Origin: Phoenix dactylifera
Lineage: Eukaryota; Streptophyta; Magnoliopsida; Arecales; Arecaceae
Length of the DNA stretch: 64,000 bases
Direction of reading: 5' to 3'
NCBI RefSeq assembly: GCF_009389715.1
Contig: NC_052401.1
Location: 1,910,843-1,974,842 of the forward strand
Part shown: positions 1 through 10,265 of the stretch, piece after piece
How positions within the stretch are numbered: the first letter of the stretch is position 1
Layout: each line of letters opens with the position of its first letter
Made by a program: the position numbers and the translations under genes
Notes under the pieces: model-generated
The model's database searches: none
What the model was told of the DNA's origin: nothing
The model's input: only the letters and a program-made list of their open reading frames with translations

Positions 1-852
1 TTTGAGATCGTGTGGCTACCGTACCCACACCGACGGACCCTCATAAAGCAAGCAAGCGGATTATTTATTGCTTCCCATCCCCCATTTAAATATACCCAAG
101 AATTCGGTTCAGATAAGTCTTGTATTTAAATATATTTTTTTCGAATATGAACTCTTTCCAACCTCATCCTCAAATAGAATTTCTTTTTAATATTATTAAA
201 TTAAATTAAATGCAGTTCCACATCCAACTAATGTATTGCACTAATATTTTTTTTCCAGCACAAGTATAGTCAGGAGAGTCTAAAGAGAGTAAAAATAGAG
301 GAGCCTCTCTTTAGTATTAAACAGGCAAACTCATTTCGTGCCCATATTTACCTCTTAAAACACATATATGGTCTGAAAAGAATTGCAATCTGTCACTATC
401 CTGCAAATATCATGAAGCAGCAGGTGTCCATCTTTCCATCGATCCTCGTTTCGAATCTGTCCGATAATCATTATTAGATCCTCCTATAGTCAATCCACCC
501 TAACACACTAATAAAAGCTTCAACTACTTGATATATTGCTGGCTAGTGCTACACATAAAGCCTCTTACCTTATTTGAGATCTTTTTTTCTATTCATCATC
601 CTCACCAAAGTCACCATCACTCAGCACACCTAAACTGGAGTAAACTTTAATTTCAAGCGTGTGGCCAAGTATTTTGGAGGTTCGAATATTTTTTCCTGAC
701 CCATTTGGAGGTAAATCTCTGACTATACACGTGTCCTCCCTGCTGAAGACTAGCGTTGCCGCTACCTCCTCAATCTTCACCGGGAAGGGTGACGGGACTG
801 CTCGGCTATTCTTTGGATCAACCGGAGACGGCGGACACCGAGGGCCGCTATC
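1..852. other. 5' flank of the TLDc gene, no gene seen
   Basis: This AT-rich stretch shows no coding signal on either strand that survives inspection. The short open frames between about 590 and 850 have no family resemblance and overlap each other. It presumably holds the promoter and 5' UTR of the TLDc gene that starts at 853, but I cannot place a TATA box or transcription start with confidence. Confidence 0.5.
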
Positions 853-3800
853 ATGGGCAACGCTCAGTCACCGTCCGGCGACCCGCGCTTCGTCACGGCG
901 ACCCGGTACAATTTTCCCCCTCCTCTTCATCTCTCAATCTCTTCTCACCTATTACATCCATCTATTAATCTTCGTTCTTCGATCGTCTATTTATCTGTTT
1001 GGGGAAAAAAAATTAGGGCTTTTACTAATCAGGAGCTGGAGGATCTTAGATCACTCTTTATGTCCCTGGCCGCCCAATCCCAGAGCCACGGCAAGTTCGT
1101 CAGCAAATCCGTCTTCAAGGTCCTTCTTCTCCTCCTCCACTCTCCCCCCTCCCTTTTTGCATCCCATCGAGAAAACCCTAATGATTCTTTGATTGGTTCC
1201 AATATTATCAATGGCAGACGTATTTCGGGATTGATGGGTTGCTGGGCGATAGGATGTTTGATTTAGTTACTCAGAAGCGTAATGATGGCATGCTCGCTTT
1301 TGAGGATCTCATCGTATCCAAAGTAATCTCCTTTTTCTTCATCTAATTTTTCTTGCTGCTATTGCTATTCTAGATTGAACTGGACTTGTATCACAAAGAG
1401 AGTATTAACTTTCAGAGTAAGTTCTCATTTATTTTCATATTTAGTTGATCAGCAAAATGATTACCTGTCTTCTCATTGATTTGAATTTCGGAGAAAGGAA
1501 TTGCAACGCTAGCTATATCTGACAAGCCCTGTCCTGCTTATGTCATTGCTACTCTGAAGCTGCTTTTCTGCAATCTACCAATTGGACTCTTTTGCCACAC
1601 ATTTTTTCTTATTTTGAAATGAATTATGGCTCAACGTTATATTATTCACTTATATTCCTTGCATAGCCGAATGCGCTTTTCCTTTTCGCAACTATCTTAA
1701 CCAAAAAGATCAGGACTTCATGTACTGCTTTTAAGAAGTGTTTGTTGTGATAAAAAATGGAACCAGTTTGTTAGTTTGGCGTCATCTCATGGTTTGTTGT
1801 TACGGAACCACCATTTGCACTGTTGGCAGTCCAAATTTGAAAATATTTCTTTATCTGTAACCCCGGACACCGTCCCACTTACCACGTCTGCACAATTATT
1901 TACTTGTCTCTTGGCTATTATTCATCTTCTTATGTCAGGGAACATATGAGAAAGGAACTCGAATTGAAATTGAGGAATACATACATGAGCTGTGTGATGT
2001 TACAGGGGATGGTGTCTTGGGAAGGTATCATTCTAAGGCTGAATTGACTTGTACTGTCAATTCTTTACTTTTAATGGCTACCATGGATCATTTGTAATAC
2101 GTACCAAGCTTGTTGTTTGATTCTTTGGTATATTGTTAAGTTTATCCCGAAATGGTTTATGTTGGCCTTTTTCTTTATTTATGTGTGCAGCATGAACTCA
2201 TGGAGCTAGTTCTTGTAAACTGTTGTAAACCTAGCAGTATAACGATTGATTCGAGTACTTGGTAAAAGGATAATAGCAATTGCTGAGTCAAGATGAACTC
2301 AATTGTTTCTATGCTAGTCCCTAACCTACAGTCATATTTTTCTTTACACCTCTTATTCTCCATTCTTAATGATGATGAAGGTTACTTGTGAAGTACCCTA
2401 AGCTTGATACCATCTACATGGAATTTCTTTCATGTTTCATGTGTGGTTTATCAAGGGTTGAGGATGTCCTGTATGCAGAGTGTCAACCCTCTGACCTTGT
2501 TCCAGAACCTGGCCAAGGCAGCCTTGGCAAGAGGGTCCTTTAATAGTTTCTTGTAGAAGTGTCTTGAAAAAAATGAAGTTTTCAAATGCCTTCAGTTAAG
2601 CTATAGTGGAGTAACTGGACAGAAATGCTGATTGACCATTAGCACATGCATATTATGCTTATCTATATAAAAAATGCATATTTTGTAAGGCAACAAGCTT
2701 GTGATCATGGTTTTTTGTATTCTCATAACATGACTATCTTCTATTAGTTTAGGTCTTATTTCCTTGCTCTATAGTTGAAACTTATTGATTGCTTGTTATA
2801 TCCTGCTGTTCTATCAAATATTGTGATATGATACGATACCATCACTTCTTAGGTCTGATCTGGAAGCTGTTTTGAAGTCCATACGTAAAGCTGTATTTTC
2901 TCCAGAAATTGATGAAAATGGCTTGAACTTGCATGAAAATGTTTTGGAAGTATTTCTCAATGCAGCAACATTTTCAAAGAAAGGTGAAGAAACAGCAGAA
3001 AACAGTATGTCTTCAACAGATTTTAGAAATTGGTGTAGCCTTCTTCCATCTGTGAGGAAATTTCTTGGAAGTTTGCTGATGCCACCTGATTCAGGTTCAG
3101 TCCTTTCATTGTATTTCTTTCTTCCCTGCATTTGCTATACATGGCGTATCTTGAAGACTTCATGCGATGTCTTTTTTAGTTCTTCTGGTTATAATATTTT
3201 AATTGGTGTCCAACCTAATGGATTTTGGCCTGCTGAATTATAATCTCTGAATTTGTAAGGATTAGCCTCCAATTTGTTACAGCTATTCTGGTTGCAACTT
3301 CATCATGCTAATGTGTCTTCATGTCTTAGTTGAAGCTGTATATGATTCTTCAAATTATCATAGGCAACATCAATAGGACATACAAGTCTTATTCCTCAAT
3401 ATTGTAAGATGTGATTGTATCTGTATTATATAGTATATTATATTATACATATATAATTTATAAATATATCATATTAAAGAAAGTTTGCCTGTAAATGTAA
3501 TATAGCAGTAGGATTCTTGAAGTGAGCTTTCCATGTGAAAGATAGAATCTGATAAGACCTACACATGCATGTGATAATTGAAGGAATAAATTATATAAAT
3601 TTACCCTTCTAACCGAACTGGTTGATGGATCTTATATTTGTGTTTCCTGTCATCTGTTGGTGAATGGATCTCTTAGCTTGAAAACTATGTTGATGAGTGT
3701 TTTCGGAGAGAGAGAGAGAGAGAGGCCATTACCCAGTTATGGTCCCTGTTATCCGGGGTCTTGGGAGGGGCAGATTGGGGATAGTCCTAGTCTTTGGCCT

Positions 3801-5611
3801 TTTTTTTTTGTTCTTTTACATGAAGTCTCTGCCTCAGGACTTATACCTGTGCTATTGTGCTTGTCAGTCCAAACCTTTACTATTGCACCAAGCAATGACC
3901 CCTTCCTATATTCATCTATATCCCTTTTTTTACAGGCAGACCAGGTTTTCAAGTTCCACATCTACAATATCCAGAAAATTTAACATCCGATTTGCTAATA
4001 TTAAGGAGAGAATATGCTTGGCACATTGGAGGAGTCCTTTCTCAACATGAGGTGGAGGAATGGAAGCTTTTGTACCATAGTTCAATTAATGGCTTAAGCT
4101 TCAATACATTCTTGGGAAATATATCGTGAGTATGCTTTTGTTTTGCAAGTTTGCTATCTGTGGCTGATTGAATTTGAAATATAAAAAGAATACTCAAAAC
4201 ACAATGTGGTTTATGTGAAAAGAATTACAGAGCATCACATTATTTGCGATACTCGCATGCTGTAAATGATCATTTGCATTACAAGTTAGCACTTACAAAC
4301 CTCACGCAAGGAAAAGGTAATTTTTGCATGTTTTCATGGAAGATGATGACAACACATAAGATGATGCTATAATTAAAATGTTTTGCTCCATAAGGTGATG
4401 CTTCTATGTGGCGTCACTGTTGTCTGAATAGAATCTAAATCCCTGTGATTTTGTTTTCTAGGTTTCTTGTAAGCAATGCTGGATGTCCTATTTTCCAATC
4501 AGCTTTACAAAAAAGAGGGGAAAAAAGGGGAAAAAAATAGAAGTATTATAATTTCATTATGCTGATTGGGCAGCTTTCTGTACATCTGCAGGAATGGAGA
4601 TGGACCAACTGTGTTGATTATCAAAGATGCTGAAGGTTTCATATATGGAGGATATGCCTCTCAACCATGGGAAAGGCAAAGCAATTTTTATGGTGATATG
4701 AAGTCCTGCCTCTTCCAGCTATATCCTCAAGCATCCATTTTCCACCCTACAGGAGCAAACAATAATTTGCAGTGGGTGAGATTTTATGAAAACTTACTAT
4801 GACACTTGATCTGTTCTTCCCTCTGAGATTGAATAATTTATGTCATTATTTTCCTGACTAATAGCTCTACCATTATTGTTATGTTATTGTCGGGATGTTT
4901 GTCCATGTATTTACAGAATTTGTTTGTTCTTTGTAACTTTCCATTTTCCCTCCTTGTTCATGCTTGTTTGCTAATGAAACCTGGATAGTACATCACTGGT
5001 TCTCCTCTATTTGCTCATGTACCTATATCAGTCAGGGGTGCATATCATGGTGTTACCAAGAAATTGCTTTGTTTCAGAGCTTATCAAAGCTTACATGCAC
5101 AGGTGCTCACTCCTTGTGCAAAAGAAATAACTTGCCAACCATAAATATAAGACATCCTTTTATTTCCTGTTGGCTTTGAAGTAATGATTATGTATCAGTA
5201 TGCTCATCTAAGTAAAAAGTTGCTATAATTTGAGATAGTGTAAATTGCCTTCTGCCAAACACAGAATAAAAGCCAACCCTGACAACTGATACCTTATTGT
5301 GGTAGTGTGCTGTGAATTTCAGTTCGGATAGCATTCCCAATGGCATTGGCTTTGGTGGGCGGGCCAATCACTTTGGTCTCTTTCTGTCTGCAAGCTTTGA
5401 TCAAGGGCACACGTTCCCCTGCACCACTTTCAACAGTCCTTGCCTCTCTAAGACAAACAGAATACGACCAGAAGTAATTGAATGCTGGGGAGTCCTATCG
5501 AAAGGAGTGCAAAATGAAAGGCCAGATCTTGTTAAAGGTACAGTTCTCGAGAGATTTAAGGAGGACCGGAACATGCTTAAGATGGTAGGCCTGGCTAATT
5601 CCAGCAACTGA
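853..5611 (+). CDS. TLDc domain protein with EF-hand, predicted N-myristoylated
   Basis: Eight exons can be joined in frame: 853-905, 1017-1119, 1218-1322, 1939-2024, 2853-3094, 3936-4125, 4592-4775, 5306-5611 (1269 nt, 422 aa, stop TGA). All junctions are GT-AG and the phases agree. The start was chosen because the protein begins MGNAQS, a good N-myristoylation signal (Gly2, Ser6), suggesting membrane attachment. About residues 106-120 contain an EF-hand-like loop, DVTGDGVLG. The TLDc domain runs from about residue 213 (REYAWHIGG) to about 385 (PEVIECWGV), including LIIKDAEGFIYGGYASQPWE and IGFGGRANHFGLFLSAS. TLDc proteins in animals protect against oxidative stress and bind the V-ATPase; the role of the plant EF-hand type is less defined. 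The gene looks intact. A (GA)n tract lies in intron 5 at 3706-3724. Confidence 0.9.
3706..3724. repeat. (GA)n microsatellite in TLDc intron 5
   Basis: An uninterrupted GA dinucleotide run lies inside the fifth intron of the TLDc gene. It is far from both splice sites, so an effect on splicing is not expected. Confidence 0.9.
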
Positions 5612-6546
5612 AGATTATGCCAAGGGAGCATCTTATAAAGGGTAATGATTATGAAAATGGCAATGTATTAACAAGACCATATTTTATGATATTATTTGTG
5701 TCCTTCATCTATCATATGGATGATGTATCTGACAAGTTTAGTTCAAGTTCATTACAGATGGTGGATGGGGCTTACAGATGCCACACCAACCGCTTCGGCT
5801 TTGAAGCAGAGGTTATAGCAATATGAGGTGGAAAAGGTGGCGATGAGCTATTTGATCCTGGAGGCTTTATGATTTATGTTAGAGACTAAAGGGGAAGTCT
5901 ACATTGATAATTGCTATAATGACTGGTTACCATGTAATTTTGGAGATTATGACAGCTCAACAGGATGGGGGAAGTTTATGCTTTCTTGTTTCTTGTGCAT
6001 GTTTGTCTACTTGTCTGGTTAGTTGTATTGCTGATGTCTCTGTCTTGGGTGGTGGATGCGATCAGCCAAATGTACCATGGGAAACTGCTTGTAGGAGACA
6101 TATAATTGAAGTAGTGAGTTTGAGTTTCTTTTATTATATTAAGACTATTTGTTCATTTTTTTTTTATTGTAGGGAAAGCATAATCTTATCACATTTTAAA
6201 TTTACTTTATGTTATCAGATGCCATAGCATTAGCTTAGGGGCGTTTGGTTGTACGAAAAAGTCGTCATTTTTCTTTAAAGGTAATTTTCTGAAAAAAATA
6301 ATTTTTAGTTGGAGTGGAATTTTGTGGTTTGATTTGTCTGAAAAGTGAATGCTAAGAATTTTCAGTTATGAGACTTTGAGTGCGAACTTTCCAAAGTGAA
6401 AGTAGTGTTCGATATATGCATGAAATATTTAAACAAAATAATATAATTTGCACTGGATTTTCCAACTTATAAGACAAAGTAAAAGGAATTCAAAGCCTTC
6501 TGAACACTAAATTTACACCAAAAGAATCTTTCTTTGTTTAAACTTT

Positions 6547-6592
<46 letters not shown>

Positions 6593-8312
6593 AAATGTTT
6601 AAGGGTACATGAAGGTTAATTTTATGTGCCTGTAGAACAGTGAAGGTAGCATAAAGATGGTGAGGTTTCCCTCTCTTTAAATACCAAATTGAACACACAA
6701 AGCACTCATATTCAAAATCAACGGCTCAAAAGTAGCTTGTTAACACCGTAATAGTCGGATGATGCCAAACTTTCCCAACAACCTCATCTGCAAAACCAAT
6801 GGTTGATGATAAAGAATCCAAGACCGTATCCCCTCAAATGTCTACCCACTATGTCAATCTCAACACTAAAAATTCTTGGATAGTTTCTCTCTCTCAAAGA
6901 AGCAAGCTCAACATTGAGATAAGCATTAGTGTTGTTTGTTCATGGCTAGTCATGGCTGTTTGGCCTACCATTACCAAAAGGAAGCAACAGTTACCAACGA
7001 GTGCATCTTACTGTATACCTTTCTGATTATAATAGGTGTTATTAGTTGATAATTGCAGCAAAATAGCAGTGTCATGCAATAAATTTACGGCTCCCAGATG
7101 ATAACATTTTTTTTTGGGTTAACAAATACATCAATATGTCTACGAATTATTACTATGAAAATAAAAATTTGTTCTGCAAACAATGAAAAGATCAAATAAC
7201 AGCCGAATGTTTTTCAGTTGGTACATAACATAATAGCAGAAAATTAAACTAATGGCCATTAATTATTTAGTTGGGTGCTACTACTGTTATTAAATCCGGT
7301 TTAAAAATCATAACCACAACATAGTTCTCATATTCTCATAAGTGTTTGAATAGAAGATCTCCTCCAAGATGCATGTAAAGAAATTATTTTGTTACTTGCT
7401 AAAGTGTTGGAAGCTGTCCAATTCGTCAGGATGCAAGCATGTGGTGGGGTTGGAGTCTGGCTGCCTAACCTGCTTGGGTTCGTGAGCTACATGGTGAGGT
7501 TTAAGAGGTTTGTTGTCATGACTGCAGCGTAGGTACCATGGAGAATCAAAGTCCTTTGATGGTAGAGAGGTGGCTAAATATTTGAGCACAATGTCAGATT
7601 ATGCCCTGGTTATCACTAATCTGAAGAAGAATCTGAGCTCCACTATGCAGCACTATAAATAGACCAAATACAGTGACTCAAGGAGCACCTAATCTGCCGC
7701 TGCTTCCGGACATCTAGAGCTTGATGAGAGCATGTGTCTTTGTAGGAGCGAGGCATATCTTCACAGGGAGTGCTGTGGACTGGATGGCTTCTCTTATGGC
7801 GGATCACTCAGATGAAATTTTCTAGACAAGGGAGGCGCAGTTGCCAAGGACTTTTCGATATTTGTTGTTTTCTAACTTTTTTTGGATGTATTTATACTAG
7901 AGTAGCGTGGAAAAAAAAAAAAACGCACCTAATCATATTATTCCTCTTATTAGTCTCTCTGGTTCCACATTTTAAGTCACTTCCTAAAGCGTAAGCTCTG
8001 TCCTACGATGTCCTCCCTATTCTACACAAGAATAAATATCTAAGTCAAAGAATTGCTATGAGGAAGCAATGGTCATTCTTTAAATCGGAATCTATTATTA
8101 TAGACTTATATTTTGTTACGGAATGCAATTATGTGAAGATTAAATTTGTGGGACTTGAACAGTTGCGATCTACTCTACTAAGTTATGAGAGTTTCTGACC
8201 CAAATAATTTAAAGACCAACATTGCACTGCGATAGATAAAACACAGATCAGAAAACATGACAAGCCATGGTGTACACAACAGTACACAGAGCCTGAATGG
8301 AGATCGAGTCTT
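5612..8312. other. Intergenic region between TLDc gene and PSAO
   Basis: The first few hundred bases after 5611 are presumably the 3' UTR of the TLDc gene. From 6239 the sequence (GGGGCGTTTGGTTG and onward) resembles the end of a MITE, but I found no partner end. A (TC)n run lies at 6550-6588. I saw no credible gene from 6600 to 8312; open frames there are short and lack family resemblance. The 3' UTR of PSAO should lie just below 8313. Confidence 0.5.
6550..6588. repeat. (TC)n microsatellite
   Basis: About 39 bases of perfect TC dinucleotide repeat in intergenic DNA. It creates an artificial Arg-Glu repeat open frame on the minus strand that should not be taken for a gene. Confidence 0.95.
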
Positions 8313-9066
8313 TTAGAAGTATTGGTCAGTCCTTCCCTTGAAACCAATCTGGCCGAATGTGAGGCAAAGGAACAGCCCCAGGTGCCATAAGACCATCCAC
8401 AACCTACAAAGTCACCAACTTGCCATCAATACCAAGAGAGAAGGAAAATGTCAACAAAGGAACTTAGTCTTATCCCTAGGAGTTGATCCAGTTCAGACCA
8501 GAATTGAGATGTGAGGGCCGGGCCAGTGGGCCAGTGAGCGAGCTCGGCGCCGATGCTCTGGAAGAAGAGCCCTGTCAAGCTGTTGCCATTGATCGCCGGA
8601 ACGCTCGATGGTGCAAGCCACCCAATCAGGCCAAATCCAATCACATTCAGATCGGTGCGAAGCCAATCCCTCTCAAAGCTGTCTCAAATGATGAAAAATC
8701 TCAGTGTTTACAGACATGCCTGCTGGGCTGTTTAAATGACTCTGTCTAGCTACATATCTTAAAGAAAAAAAAGAAAGAGGATGAGCAGGGATAGAGAAAC
8801 GTATCTCTTACCAGGTGAACCTTCCACCTGAAGCCAGGTTCAGATTGAGAGGGTTCCTTGAAGCCACCTGAGGCCTTATGAATCCTAGAGATATGCAGAG
8901 GCATCCAATTAGAGAGTGAATAGAAACCAGGCCTCCGTAAGCATTACTGCCTTGTGCTTGCATTACCAGAAGTGATGAGAGTTGGCTTCGAAGAACGGCG
9001 GCGTACGAGAGGGAGAGGAGATCCCAGGCCTGCTGCAACACTGGAGGTAGTTGCCATGGCTGCCAT
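8313..9066 (-). CDS. PSAO: Photosystem I subunit O (PsaO), chloroplast precursor
   Basis: Four minus-strand exons join in frame: 9066-8967, 8884-8812, 8678-8499, 8403-8313 (444 nt, 147 aa, stop TAA). The exons are short, so no single long open frame reveals the gene. PsaO is a small thylakoid membrane subunit of photosystem I that, with PsaH, PsaL and PsaP, helps dock light-harvesting complex II during state transitions. The first ~50 residues are rich in Ser, Thr, Arg and Ala with few acids, as expected of a chloroplast transit peptide. The mature part has two hydrophobic helices, VIGFGLIGWLAPSSVPAI and HLGLFLCLTFGQIGF, and the family stretches PAINGNSLTGLFF and FPTGPAL-like HWPTGPALTSQFW. 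A second in-frame ATG lies at 9057; I chose the first. All splice sites are GT-AG and no lesion is visible. Confidence 0.92.
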
Positions 9067-9230
9067 TTGCCCGCCTCTGCTTCACTGCCTTGGGTTAATT
9101 ATTTTTAGAGGATTTGGAGGTGAGGATGAGTGGAGTACGTTAAAAAAGATTTGGTGTTTTTTGTGGTTGCGTATCGCTCTCCGTGGATGCCATGGATTCA
9201 GTGCCGGAGACATGGGCTAATGAGACCATG

Positions 9231-9256
9231 CCACGTGGATAGATGTGGATAAGATA
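9231..9256. promoter_or_regulatory. G-box and I-box pair upstream of PSAO
   Basis: A palindromic G-box, CCACGTGG, lies at 9231-9238 and GATAAGATA, matching the I-box core GATAAG, at 9248-9256. They lie about 165-190 bases upstream of the PSAO start codon. Paired G-box and I-box elements are a known signature of light-regulated nuclear photosynthesis promoters (rbcS, Lhc). The sites are seen directly; function is inferred from position and the downstream gene. Confidence 0.6.
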
Positions 9257-10265
9257 TCGTATCTATCATTCCCTCTCTTCTCCTTTTTTTTTTTTTTTAT
9301 CTTCCACATTCATCGCTATATCACGCAGCAAAACAATGAACCGGGCATCATATTTATCTCAAAAATATTTAAAATTTTTTAATATTAAAATAATCACTGA
9401 AATAGCAGCTATCTTATAGTGGTGTTAGAATGGAAAAATAACACTGTAAAAAAAATAAATATAAACAAAATTATTTTAATTAGAAAAGTACAAGTAAAAA
9501 TAATGATTTATTATAATGGTCCATTACAATAAAGTATAATGAAAAATAAGAGCTATTATATTTTTTTTATGTTACTTATCTCAATGGCATCACAGAGGGT
9601 GGTTGAAATCCCTGCTGTCATTATAGTGATTATAACGGTCATTATACGGTCAGTGAAGGACTTTGGTGAATACACAGACAGAATCAGTAAACGTTATACA
9701 GTCCAACGGATAAATGTGCAAATTAGAAATCAAACAATACAAAGACTGAAAAAAGATGACCAAGCTTCAACTCATGCCATATCTTATGTAACCTACAGCA
9801 ACAAGCCATACTCTCAGCTTCTCAATCTAGGTCACGTTGGCCTGCTTTACCTCTGCAGCAACATCTATTTTCAAGAAGGGATACTGTATGATAGCAATCA
9901 ATTCAGAATTCATCATGTAATTAAACTGATAATCGGCGAATGGCAGGGGACTGTGGCTCCTTCGGGGCCACTCATGTTTATCGGGAGGCTAACACAGTTG
10001 CTGACCGGGGGCCTCCTACACGGCGCATCACTCCGGAGGTTTTCTTTGGGTGAACCAGACGGATGTTCCCTACTCGCTTAGCCATTTTTTTTTCTCATTT
10101 TAGTAGTCGTACTTATATACATTTGGTGCGAGGAGCCGGTGTACCAAAAAAAAAAAAATAACCTGATAAACTGCAGACTACATTCAGTTGGAACTAAATA
10201 AGATATATTCCACAAAATTTTGCCAACATTACAATTCCGTAAATTGCGAAACACTGTCAATAACA
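9257..10265. other. Intergenic block, partly open on both strands
   Basis: A 180-codon plus-strand frame (9539-10081) and a minus-strand frame over about 9920-10080 both remain open. Neither matches a family I recognise. Composition changes at about 9950, where a GC-richer block begins; it is followed at 10085-10160 by T and A runs. This may be a repeat fragment or further 3' exons of the minus-strand gene that ends near 10266. I see no confirmed gene. Confidence 0.35.

Noticed and set aside
659-1266. Plus- and minus-strand open frames of 60-177 codons around the TLDc first exons
   Set aside because: They overlap the myristoylated start exon, its intron and exon 2 in wrong frames and show no family resemblance.
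6239-6500. GGGGCGTTTGGTTG start resembling a MITE end
   Set aside because: No complementary end or target duplication was found within about 1 kb, so I did not call an element.
6513-6698. Minus-strand frame with an Arg-Glu repeat
   Set aside because: The repeat is the translation of the (TC)n microsatellite.
9539-10081. 180-codon plus-strand open frame
   Set aside because: AT-rich composition, no recognisable domain, no splice context, and a competing open frame on the other strand.
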